A stretch of 6,315 nt of DNA from Parachlamydiaceae bacterium (GTDB taxonomy: Bacteria > Chlamydiota > Chlamydiia > Chlamydiales > Parachlamydiaceae). The notes under the pieces were generated by a model. It worked only from the letters and a program-made list of their open reading frames with translations, did no database searches and was not told the origin of the DNA. The DNA is taken from assembly GCA_030679615.1 (NCBI GenBank), contig JAUXSJ010000083.1, positions 1 to 6,315 of the forward strand, written 5' to 3'. Below, piece after piece: positions 1-6,058 of this stretch. Every line of letters starts with the position of its first letter. The stretch's first letter is position 1. A program made the position numbers and the translations under genes.

Positions 1-1
1 A

Positions 2-586
2 AAAACAGGATTTTTCTTAGATCATCGAGAAATGAGGCAATGGATTGGAGAGTTATCCAAGGGTAAAAAAGTATTAAATGCTTTTTCTTATACGGGTGGT
101 TTTTCAGTTTATGCATTGGCAGGCGGAGCAGAATCGGTTGATTCCATTGATTGTTCGCAGGAAGCGATTAATGCGTGTAAAGAACACGTTGCATTAAATG
201 GATTTCAAGTGGATCAACAACGATTTATTTGTCGGGATGTGTTTGATTTCCTTCGTGAAGAAAGTTCATTGCCTTATAATTTAGTTATCTTAGATCCGCC
301 AGCTTTTGCTAAAAAGCAAAAAGATTTAATTGCGGCTTGTCGAGGATATAAAGATATCAATCGATTGACTATTCAAAAAATGCCCCCTCAATCTTTGTTA
401 TTGACATGTTCTTGTTCATATCACGTGAATGAAGAATTATTTCAAAAAATCTTATTTCAAGCAGCTTCAGAAGCAAAAAGACAAGTTCGGATAGTAGGAA
501 GGCATCGTTTGGCTCCTGATCATCCAGTGAATTTATACCATCCAGAAAGTAATTACTTGAAAAGCTTTTTGCTTTATGTTGAGTAA
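2..586 (+). CDS. rlmI: RlmI-like 23S rRNA (cytosine-C5) methyltransferase, 5'-truncated by window edge
   Basis: This is the C-terminal 194 residues of a SAM-dependent methyltransferase whose reading frame is open from base 2, so the gene starts outside the window. The ATG at 32 is internal, because the codons before it read KTGFFLDHRE, the conserved entry into the catalytic domain of this family. Visible motifs, in residues counted from base 2, are the SAM-binding loop NAFSYTGGFSVYA (about 26-38), an acidic segment ending in IDCSQEAINA, the ILDPPAF motif (about 96-102) and LLTCSCS (about 133-139). The last contains the Cys expected for C5-cytosine chemistry. The end, DHPVNLYHPESNYLKSF, resembles the end of E. 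coli RlmI, which methylates C1962 of 23S rRNA. About half of a usual ~395-residue protein is missing, including the N-terminal PUA-type RNA-binding region. The gene converges on the 407-residue gene across a large inverted repeat. The family is secure; the exact rRNA position is inferred. Confidence 0.85.
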   Translation, partial: KTGFFLDHREMRQWIGELSKGKKVLNAFSYTGGFSVYALAGGAESVDSIDCSQEAINACKEHVALNGFQVDQQRFICRDVFDFLREESSLPYNLVILDPPAFAKKQKDLIAACRGYKDINRLTIQKMPPQSLLLTCSCSYHVNEELFQKILFQAASEAKRQVRIVGRHRLAPDHPVNLYHPESNYLKSFLLYVE

Positions 587-632
587 GTTTTGGATTAAGC
601 TTTATAGTATTCTTTTAGATAGCGATAGAATA

Positions 633-855
633 AATGACGCCTCAGATAAGATGAATTTAGTCATAGCGCCACGCTTCGGCAAGTCGAAGCTATGAAACCG
701 GTGACAAGTCACCGCACTCCACATGTATCCTAAAGTTGTTTTTATCAAAAATAGTTTAAATTTGGAGTGCGCGTGACTTGTCACCGCTTTCCTAATCTTC
801 GACTTGTCGAACCGCTGGAGCTAGAGTTAGACAGGGTTTTATCTGAGGCGACATT
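633..855. repeat. Long imperfect inverted repeat (MITE-like or bidirectional terminator)
   Basis: The left arm (about 633-721) pairs with the right arm (about 763-855) around a loop of about 41 nt. The tips are the best matched: AATGaCGCCTCAGATAA at 633-649 against its complement at 839-855, with one mismatch in 17. Further in, both arms share CAAGTCGAAG, CGGTGACAAGTCAC and CGCACTCCA blocks, separated by poorly paired stretches and small indels. Each arm also folds on itself: 673-690 (GCTTCG/CGAAGC) and 699-714 (CGGTGAC-AA-GTCACCG) on the left, and 773-784 (GTGAC-TT-GTCAC) and 798-811 (TTCGAC-TT-GTCGAA) on the right. It fills most of the gap between two convergent genes and is more GC-rich than its surroundings. 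No transposase is present and I see no clear target-site duplication. It could be a non-autonomous mobile element, a terminator, or both. Confidence 0.75.
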
Positions 856-858
856 GAG

Positions 859-871
859 GGCCTGTAAGGCC
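859..871. other. Short GC-rich hairpin beside the large inverted repeat
   Basis: GGCCT (859-863) pairs with AGGCC (867-871) across a 3-nt loop, directly outside the right tip of the 633-855 repeat and 24 bases beyond the stop of the minus-strand gene. No T-run follows on either strand, so it is not a standard intrinsic terminator. It may be part of the neighbouring element. Confidence 0.35.
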
Positions 872-894
872 GGCATTTTATGCTTATGTCTCAA

Positions 895-2118
895 TTAAAT
901 AATAACATTTTTATCAATCCAAGTTTTAAAAACCCACGTTCTTAGAGTATAACTTTTTTTGAAATAATCAGTTTCAGCCGTAATTCGATCAAATACAAAA
1001 TTGATGCCCATATTTTTAAAATTTTTACGATCATTATCATATTTAGTTTGATCTTCTATCCATGAATTCTGTTTAGGTAAAAGCTTTTTTGCTAATTTAG
1101 GTAGTTTCTTAAGGTAGGCTTTACCTAAATCTATCTCATTAATTGAATTAGTATTTAAAATTAGAAAATTTAAAACCTTACCAATTTCAAAATAGTGTGC
1201 ATCACTAAAGCATGAAAAAGGTAGGTCGTTAACCTGATTAAAGATTGAATTATTACAAGGGAATTTAGAAACATGAACTGTATAAGCTTCCCACGAAGGT
1301 CCAAAACCTAAAAGATAAGATAATATCTGGTCTGTTTGAAGATAGCCCTGATGTGGAAAACAGTAAGTCACAGCTTCGGTGATGGAATTTGTTTGTTTGT
1401 CGGGTAGTAATTTAGTTAAATAACGGCGTGGATTAAAAGCCTCTAATGGTTGTTCATTGACGAAATAATACTTTGGATGTTCTTGATGATTATCAATGAA
1501 TTTTAGGTTGTCTTTATAAGTATCTAGTTTTAGTACGTTTAAGATAAGATTACGTAGATCATGTTCTATACTCAATTCAAAAACCGCCACTGGCTTGATA
1601 CCTAAAATTACCCACAAGATAGCGCAAGCATCTGGATTCATTTCTTTATTGATGTATTCAAGAATGGCTTTATTTTCAGGAATGGATAAATGTTCATTTA
1701 TTTTACCCATTTCTATTTCTAATGAGTCCTTATATATAAAATGATCTTCTTCAAGAAGATTAAAATATTTTAGTTCAATCAATTTATTTGAAGATAATTT
1801 AATGGGCTGAGAAATTGACTCATTGATTGCTATCTCAGATTTTGGTGAGTTTTGAAAATCTGAATTAAATTCAATTGTTAAATCTTTAATCGACTCTATT
1901 GATTGGTCTAATCCATTAACTTCTAATGATAAATTTTTTTTCTTTTTTACACGTCCAAAGAGACTTGTCGCTGCATAAATGACAATTCCAATAATTGTGG
2001 CTATAGCAATGCAAGAAAATATTTTTGATGTAAAAAAAACGTTTGTAAGTTCATTTTTGTATTTTGAGAATTGAAAACTATTGAAAAAATTTGATTTATA
2101 ATTATTAGAAATTTCCAT
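895..2118 (-). CDS. Unrecognised 407-residue protein with one N-terminal membrane segment
   Basis: I do not recognise this protein. After about 32 polar residues there is one hydrophobic segment (about residues 33-54, IFSCIAIATIIGIVIYAATS), followed at once by a basic patch RVKKKK (56-61). A low-complexity acidic/Ser/Asn linker (about 65-110) leads to a soluble domain of about 290 residues. Within this, 160-180 (MNPDACAILWVILGIKPVAVF), 225-275 (EAFNPRRYLTKLLP ... ILSYLLGFGPSWEAY) and 330-350 (LGKAYLKKLPKLAKKLLPK) look like folded helical segments. There is no cleavable signal peptide. The single segment differs from the paired, bilobed hydrophobic domain of classical chlamydial Inc proteins. 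The ATG at 2118 is supported by a weak AAAGAG ribosome-binding site eight bases upstream and by a probable promoter at 2155-2184. The gene lies 131 bases downstream of the VOC gene on the same strand, with a terminator-like hairpin between them, so it is probably transcribed separately. A membrane-anchored, lineage-specific protein is the most I can infer. Confidence 0.8.
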   Translation of the reverse strand: MEISNNYKSNFFNSFQFSKYKNELTNVFFTSKIFSCIAIATIIGIVIYAATSLFGRVKKKKNLSLEVNGLDQSIESIKDLTIEFNSDFQNSPKSEIAINESISQPIKLSSNKLIELKYFNLLEEDHFIYKDSLEIEMGKINEHLSIPENKAILEYINKEMNPDACAILWVILGIKPVAVFELSIEHDLRNLILNVLKLDTYKDNLKFIDNHQEHPKYYFVNEQPLEAFNPRRYLTKLLPDKQTNSITEAVTYCFPHQGYLQTDQILSYLLGFGPSWEAYTVHVSKFPCNNSIFNQVNDLPFSCFSDAHYFEIGKVLNFLILNTNSINEIDLGKAYLKKLPKLAKKLLPKQNSWIEDQTKYDNDRKNFKNMGINFVFDRITAETDYFKKSYTLRTWVFKTWIDKNVII

Positions 2119-2137
2119 AGTTTATACTCTTTAATTT

Positions 2138-2174
2138 ATTTGTTTATTAAATATAAGTTATTTAATAAACAAAT
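2138..2174. promoter_or_regulatory. Perfect 16-bp inverted repeat, possible operator
   Basis: The arm ATTTGTTTATTAAATA (2138-2153) is the exact reverse complement of 2159-2174, with a 5-nt spacer TAAGT. It lies 19 bases upstream of the start codon of the 407-residue gene and overlaps the spacer and presumed -10 of its promoter. This is the placement of an operator, but it could also be a 5'-UTR hairpin. Arms of this length are unlikely by chance, although the region is very AT-rich. Confidence 0.5.
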
Positions 2175-2184
2175 GCAATGTCAA
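2155..2184 (-). promoter_or_regulatory. Putative sigma-70-type promoter for the 407-residue gene
   Basis: Read on the minus strand, a perfect -35 hexamer TTGACA (2184-2179) is followed after 18 bases by TAACTT (2160-2155), a weak -10. ATAACT at spacing 17 is an alternative. The start codon at 2118 lies about 37 bases beyond the -10. The -35 is convincing and the -10 is not, so the exact initiation site is uncertain. Confidence 0.4.
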
Positions 2185-2198
2185 ACTATGATTTATAA

Positions 2199-2243
2199 AA
2201 CTTTAAATATCTAAATTAAAAAAAAATTTAGATATTTAAAGTT
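2199..2243 (-). terminator. AT-rich stem-loop behind the VOC gene, probable terminator
   Basis: Two 19-base arms (2199-2217 and 2225-2243) are perfectly complementary around a loop of seven A (seven U in the minus-strand transcript). The structure begins seven bases after the stop codon of the VOC gene. Only two of the 19 pairs are G-C, and no long U-run follows the stem on the minus strand, so it is not a textbook intrinsic terminator. It may instead act as a 3'-end stabiliser. Confidence 0.5.
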
Positions 2244-2249
2244 AAAAGA

Positions 2250-2675
2250 TTAATGTCCGCCGCAGCATCCACCTTGATGAGAATGTTTATGCGCGATCAC
2301 TTGTGTTACATGAATTTTGTTACCGTCGAAATCTTCGATAAGTTGCATTCTAACATGTCCTGGTACTTCTTCAATTTTTCCAACTAGTTTAGCACCCTTT
2401 TTTTGAAGATCAGCAATGGCTTCATCCAAATCATCTACATCCAAACAAATAACTGCGTTTTGTCCAGGACTGATTGGGCTTTCTTGTTCACATTTTGAAT
2501 CATATTGACCAATTCCAAGGCGAGTTCCTTCACCGTCATGACCTTCTAATTCAGCCCAACCCCATTGTTCATTCATTTCTACAACTTTTAGACCTAAAAC
2601 ATCTCGGTAAAATTCAATTGTTTTTTTGAAGTCCTTGACAGAGATCCAGACCATTTTGATTGCTTTTGTGCGCAT
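2250..2675 (-). CDS. VOC-superfamily (glyoxalase/bleomycin-resistance-like) protein with His/Cys-rich tail
   Basis: This 141-residue protein has one vicinal-oxygen-chelate module: strand VWISVKDF (9-16), helix and turn TIEFYRDVLGLKVVE (19-33), a second half NAVICLDVDDLDEAIADLQKKGAKLV (73-98) and the closing DFDGNKIHV (115-123). The start at 2675 is chosen because AAGGAGG sits five bases upstream of that ATG; an in-frame ATG at 2699 would add eight residues and lacks such a site. The positions where glyoxalase I carries His and Glu metal ligands seem to hold other residues (no His in KMVWISV, none in NAVICLDV, Gln after the final strand), so methylglyoxal detoxification is not supported. The C-terminus HKHSHQGGCCGGH (129-141) is an unusual candidate metal-binding extension. 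The gene diverges from the photolyase with 80 bases between start codons. The substrate is unknown; a dioxygenase-like, resistance or binding role are all possible. Confidence 0.85.
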   Translation of the reverse strand: MRTKAIKMVWISVKDFKKTIEFYRDVLGLKVVEMNEQWGWAELEGHDGEGTRLGIGQYDSKCEQESPISPGQNAVICLDVDDLDEAIADLQKKGAKLVGKIEEVPGHVRMQLIEDFDGNKIHVTQVIAHKHSHQGGCCGGH

Positions 2676-2755
2676 AAGTGCCTCCTTAATAATGAGCATT
2701 TAATTAAATTATGAATGCTTATATAACAATTAGGTAATTTATGACAGGAGTTTCA
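2676..2755. promoter_or_regulatory. Divergent intergenic region with two strong ribosome-binding sites
   Basis: This 80-bp gap separates the starts of the VOC gene (-) and the photolyase gene (+). It holds AAGGAGG on the minus strand (2681-2687) and AGGAG on the plus strand (2746-2750), each five bases from its ATG; these fix both starts. An AT-rich core contains TATATAAC (2720-2727), which could serve as a plus-strand -10, and TTGTTA on the minus strand as a possible -35. Neither promoter has two good hexamers, so only the shared promoter region is claimed. Confidence 0.45.
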
Positions 2756-4126
2756 ATGAACCGAATCCTTTTTTTATTTCGAAGAGATTTGAGAATAGAA
2801 GATAATACAGGGCTACAATTTGCTCTTCAAAATGCAAAAGAAGTGATTCCTTCCTTTATATTTACACCTGAACAAGTAACTCATAATAGTTTTCGCAGCG
2901 ATCGATGTGTTCAATTTATGATTGAATCCTTAAAAGACCTTAGTAGATCATTAAATTCTATAAACAAAAAACTTTATTTATTTTATGGAACAAATGAAAA
3001 AATTGTAGAGGATTGTATAAAAAAATTGAATATTGATGGAGTGGCTGTTAATGCAGATTATACTCCATATAGTATTCAAAGAGATCAAAAAATTGAAGCT
3101 ATTTGCAAAAAATTGGACGTGCCCTTTTATTCTTTCGAAGATGCTCTTTTACAACCTATCGATGAATGTTTAAAAAAAGATGGCTCTCCCTATACCATTT
3201 TTACGCCATACTATCGAAATGCTTCAAAGTTGCTAGTGAAAAAACCCATTCTAACTACACAGTTAAATTTTTATTCTTCACCAATTACTTTTGCTGAAGA
3301 TGAGAGTGTTTTTGAAAAAGTTTTATCTAATACCTCGTTTCAACAAAATGGCGGAAGAACAGCATGCCTTGAAAGATTGAAACAATTACATAAATTATCG
3401 AATTATTCAATTCAAAGAGATTTTCCAGCAAAAAATTATTCAACACATTTATCACCTCATTTAAAATTTGGAACTTGTTCTGTAAGAGAAATTTATTATG
3501 AAATAATGGATCAATTGGGAAAAGAATCCGAGTTGTTAAGATCACTTTATTGGAGAGATTTCTTTAGTACAATTTCTTATTATTTTCCACATGTTTTTAC
3601 AGGTGCCTTTAAAGAAAAATTCCAAAGTCTTTCTTGGAAAAACTCAAAAAATGATTTTAAAATCTGGTGTGAAGGATTAACAGGATTTCCCATCGTTGAC
3701 GCAGGGATGAGAGAGTTGAATCAAACCGGATATATGCATAATCGTGTTAGAATGATTGTGGCAAGCTTTTTGGTAAAAGATTTGTACATCAATTGGCAAT
3801 GGGGTGAAAAATATTTTGCTCAAAAATTAATTGACTATGATCCTGCAATAAATAATGGGAATTGGCAGTGGGCAGCCGGTACGGGTTGCGATGCACAACC
3901 TTATTTCAGAGTTTTTAATCCTTGGACACAGGGCTTAAAATTTGATTGTGATTGCGAATATATCAAACAATGGGTACCTGAACTTAAACCGTTTTCACCA
4001 AAAGTAATTCATGAATGGCATTTAGAAAAAAATCATAGTCAATCAAGCACCTATCCAAAACCAATTGTTGATCATCAAATTGCATCAGCCCAAATACGAA
4101 AATTTTATTTGCAATCTATAAAATAA
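2756..4126 (+). CDS. phrB: Deoxyribodipyrimidine photolyase, class I cryptochrome/photolyase family
   Basis: This 456-residue, full-length flavoprotein would use blue light to split cyclobutane pyrimidine dimers in DNA. The N-terminal antenna domain opens with MNRILFLFRRDLRIEDNTGL. The C-terminal FAD/DNA-binding domain carries LYWRDFF (264-270), TGFPIVDAGM, GYMHNRVRMIVASFLVKDL, the Asn in DPAINNGNWQW (Asn366, matching E. coli Asn378) and TGCDAQPYFRVFNP (376-389). The electron-transfer tryptophans are present: Trp294, Trp347 and Trp370 align with E. coli Trp306, Trp359 and Trp382. The start at 2756 is preferred over the in-frame ATG at 2741 because AGGAG lies five bases upstream and the protein then begins exactly at the family's usual N-terminus. 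The residue aligned with the substrate-contacting Glu274 of E. coli appears to be Ser263. Adenylate kinase follows 63 bases downstream with no clear terminator between, so read-through is possible. CPD repair is inferred; the antenna cofactor cannot be read from the sequence. Confidence 0.93.
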   Translation: MNRILFLFRRDLRIEDNTGLQFALQNAKEVIPSFIFTPEQVTHNSFRSDRCVQFMIESLKDLSRSLNSINKKLYLFYGTNEKIVEDCIKKLNIDGVAVNADYTPYSIQRDQKIEAICKKLDVPFYSFEDALLQPIDECLKKDGSPYTIFTPYYRNASKLLVKKPILTTQLNFYSSPITFAEDESVFEKVLSNTSFQQNGGRTACLERLKQLHKLSNYSIQRDFPAKNYSTHLSPHLKFGTCSVREIYYEIMDQLGKESELLRSLYWRDFFSTISYYFPHVFTGAFKEKFQSLSWKNSKNDFKIWCEGLTGFPIVDAGMRELNQTGYMHNRVRMIVASFLVKDLYINWQWGEKYFAQKLIDYDPAINNGNWQWAAGTGCDAQPYFRVFNPWTQGLKFDCDCEYIKQWVPELKPFSPKVIHEWHLEKNHSQSSTYPKPIVDHQIASAQIRKFYLQSIK

Positions 4127-4189
4127 ACCATTAAAATAAGTAGGTTTGTAAAAAACAGCATCTAATTATATGCATTTTAAGGTTGGAAA

Positions 4190-4834
4190 ATGATTATTTT
4201 ATTGGGTCCGCCTGGTTCTGGTAAAGGGACTCAAGCTAAATTACTGAGTCAAGCTTATCATATTCCTCAAATATCTACAGGTGATCTTCTTCGTGAGGAA
4301 ATTGCAAATGAAACACAGATTGGATTAGAAGCAAAAAGATACATTCAGCAAGGTTTACTTGTTCCTGATGAAATTGTTCTTGGAATGCTTTTCGCTAGAA
4401 TTGAAAAAGATGATTGCAAGCAAGGGTATCTTTTGGATGGATTTCCAAGAACTGTCACACAAGCGGAACAACTTTACCAAAAACATTCCTCTAAAAAACC
4501 ACCCCTCGTGATTTCTTTAGAAGTTCCTGATGAGCAAATCATTCAACGAGCGGTTGGACGTTTATTATGCCGACAATGTGGTAAAATTTATCATCAAATC
4601 AACTCCCCACCACTTACTGAAGGAGTTTGCGATGACTGTGGAGGCGAAATCTATCGACGTTCAGATGATCATGAGGATGTGATTCGAGAAAGGTTAAGGG
4701 TTTATCATGGACAAACTCAGCCTTTGATTGCATATTATTCAGAAAAAAATTTGTTAAAAGCTTTTAATGGAAGCGAACCTACACAAAAAGTATTTTTGAA
4801 TATTAAGTCTTATATTGATCAAAGTCATCGTTAA
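4190..4834 (+). CDS. adk: Adenylate kinase, long form with zinc-type LID
   Basis: This complete 214-residue cytoplasmic enzyme interconverts ATP + AMP and 2 ADP. It has the P-loop GPPGSGKGT (6-14), the AMP-binding segment STGDLLRE (29-36), the signature LLDGFPRT (81-88) and a long LID. The LID carries CxxC pairs at Cys127/Cys130 and Cys147/Cys150, the four-cysteine zinc site seen in many Gram-positive and some other bacterial enzymes. RRSDD (156-160) and RERLRVY provide the arginines expected near the phosphates. The length is normal for the long form, and nothing is truncated. The ATG at 4190 is supported by the family N-terminus; the ribosome-binding site (GGTTGGAAA just upstream) is weak. 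A poor promoter-like pair (TTGTAA near 4146, AT-rich -10 near 4168) lies in the 63-base gap after the photolyase. The gene ends eight bases before a long inverted repeat that probably terminates transcription. Confidence 0.96.
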   Translation: MIILLGPPGSGKGTQAKLLSQAYHIPQISTGDLLREEIANETQIGLEAKRYIQQGLLVPDEIVLGMLFARIEKDDCKQGYLLDGFPRTVTQAEQLYQKHSSKKPPLVISLEVPDEQIIQRAVGRLLCRQCGKIYHQINSPPLTEGVCDDCGGEIYRRSDDHEDVIRERLRVYHGQTQPLIAYYSEKNLLKAFNGSEPTQKVFLNIKSYIDQSHR

Positions 4835-4842
4835 GCGCGATC

Positions 4843-4973
4843 GTAGCCTAGACTTTAGTCTGGGCTTGTTTTAGCAGACTTTAGTCTGCTAGTCCAGTTA
4901 AGATTATGAGTAAGTGAGCGGGACTAGCAGGCTAAAGCTTGCTAAAACGAGCCCAGAATAAAGTCTGGGCTAC
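4843..4973. repeat. 131-bp inverted repeat with nested palindromes between convergent genes
   Basis: Two arms of 53 bases (4843-4895 and 4921-4973) are complementary at 47 positions with no gaps, around a 25-nt loop. The left arm also folds on itself: AGACT-TT-AGTCT at 4850-4861, and a 9-bp-arm palindrome at 4872-4891. The 13-mer AGACTTTAGTCTG occurs twice, at 4850-4862 and 4876-4888. The element starts eight bases after the adk stop and ends 13 bases before the stop of the opposing gene, with a T-rich stretch (4975-4984) on the plus-strand side. It is well placed to end transcription from both sides, but its size and modular structure also fit a dispersed MITE-like repeat. No transposase or target-site duplication is visible. 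Confidence 0.85.
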
Positions 4974-4986
4974 AATTTCTTTTATT

Positions 4987-6048
4987 CTATAAAAGATTTG
5001 ATTTTCTTTCATCGATATATTTTTTTAGAAGAGATTGAGAATAGATCCGAGCTTTTTTTAAATCTCTAACCGTTTCTATACCTAAAACTTTTAATTGTTT
5101 TTGGACTAAACTTAAAAGTCGTTGATAATTTTCAAGTTGGGTATTATCCTTAAACTGTTCTTGATCAACATCTTCCTTTTTTATTGATGGAAGCAAACCT
5201 AATTTCCAATAATCCTCTAAATGCCAGATATTTAACCTTGTTAATCCTTCCATAGCTGAATCTTGATCAGTTAATGACGCGTTATCGTAAAGACTTGAAA
5301 GCGATTTATCTAAAAGATCAAATATTCCTGCTGCAGGGATATTCGAAGATGCTTTTTGGCCAATTAAATTTAATCGATGTTGATACGATTCATTTAAAGA
5401 ACTTAGCTTATCAATTAAATCTACACGGTTCGTATTCCATACAATAGAGAGAACTTTTTGAATACATTCTATAAATTCAAAAAGTTGGTCTTTAATATGA
5501 ATTAATCTTTCTTCTGATTCTTGAAGATAATTTTCATTTATTTGTTCATTTTTATTTGAAAGAAATTGAATTTTTAAATTTTCAAGGTTTTCGTCGATTT
5601 GAGCTAATTGTTTTTCGCACTCATGTATATATAAGTTCAAATGATATTTAAGGGGCTCAAAAATACTTTCATGTTTTAATAAAGTTAATTGATCTTCATT
5701 TAAATAAAAAAGACTTTGAAAAAAAACAGAAGGATTTAGGCCGACTAAAATGTTTGATAAACGATGATGATAAGATGGATGTTGTGAAATATAATCAACA
5801 ATAGCCATCCAAGAAGGCAAGTTAATAGATTTCCCAAATTGTTCTAATTGTGAAGGGTGATCAATAAATTTAAAAAGTTCGTCCATCTTTTTTTTAGATT
5901 TAGACGAGGATTCATTTTGAAGAATGACAAAACAATGACCTATTTGTGAATGAGTGAATGTTGGTAATTCTAATTTAAAATCATCAACGCTTAGGGAAGA
6001 AACCTTGTTTTTAAGTTCATCAATCGAATCGATGGAAGTAATTGTCAT
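4987..6048 (-). CDS. Unrecognised 353-residue helical/coiled-coil protein
   Basis: I do not recognise this protein. It has no signal peptide and no membrane segment. The N-terminal third (about 1-130) is mixed, with helices around LPSWMAIVDYIS (77-88) and LNPSVFFQSLFYLNEDQLTLLKHES (104-128). Residues about 134-200 are rich in Glu, Lys, Gln and Leu (CEKQLAQIDENLENLKIQF ... ESEERLIHIKDQLFEFIE) and look like a coiled coil, interrupted by the Asn-rich NKNEQINENY. The C-terminal part (about 240-350) has a Trp-containing motif WHLEDYWKLGLLPSI and ends in a long basic helix. The start at 6048 follows AAGGA with a six-base spacer. The gene converges with adk and appears to stand alone. A cytoplasmic or secreted lineage-specific protein is possible, and an effector role cannot be judged. 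Its codon and base composition look like those of its neighbours. Confidence 0.8.
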   Translation of the reverse strand: MTITSIDSIDELKNKVSSLSVDDFKLELPTFTHSQIGHCFVILQNESSSKSKKKMDELFKFIDHPSQLEQFGKSINLPSWMAIVDYISQHPSYHHRLSNILVGLNPSVFFQSLFYLNEDQLTLLKHESIFEPLKYHLNLYIHECEKQLAQIDENLENLKIQFLSNKNEQINENYLQESEERLIHIKDQLFEFIECIQKVLSIVWNTNRVDLIDKLSSLNESYQHRLNLIGQKASSNIPAAGIFDLLDKSLSSLYDNASLTDQDSAMEGLTRLNIWHLEDYWKLGLLPSIKKEDVDQEQFKDNTQLENYQRLLSLVQKQLKVLGIETVRDLKKARIYSQSLLKKYIDERKSNLL

Positions 6049-6058
6049 TTTTAATCCT

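Noticed and set aside
602..784. A 60-codon minus-strand open frame with a GTG start inside the 633-855 repeat
   Set aside because: It is read through the left arm and loop of the inverted repeat, lacks a convincing ribosome-binding site, and has no domain-like composition. It is most likely non-coding.
895..2118. The 407-residue protein as a classical chlamydial inclusion membrane (Inc) protein
   Set aside because: Inc proteins show a bilobed hydrophobic domain with two close membrane helices; only one such segment is visible here.
2250..2675. Calling the VOC gene glyoxalase I (gloA)
   Set aside because: The His/Glu metal ligands of glyoxalase I are not seen at their expected positions, so a specific lactoylglutathione lyase assignment is not supported.
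2676..2699. Upstream ATG (2699) as the start of the VOC gene, adding MLIIKEAL
   Set aside because: The ATG at 2675 has a strong AAGGAGG at ideal spacing, while the upstream ATG has none; the eight extra residues would also overlap that site.
2741..2755. Upstream ATG (2741) as the photolyase start, adding MTGVS
   Set aside because: The extension spans the AGGAG site that serves the ATG at 2756, and family members begin at the later Met.
3327..3545. A 72-codon minus-strand open frame
   Set aside because: It lies entirely inside the photolyase gene on the opposite strand and is a shadow of that well-supported gene.
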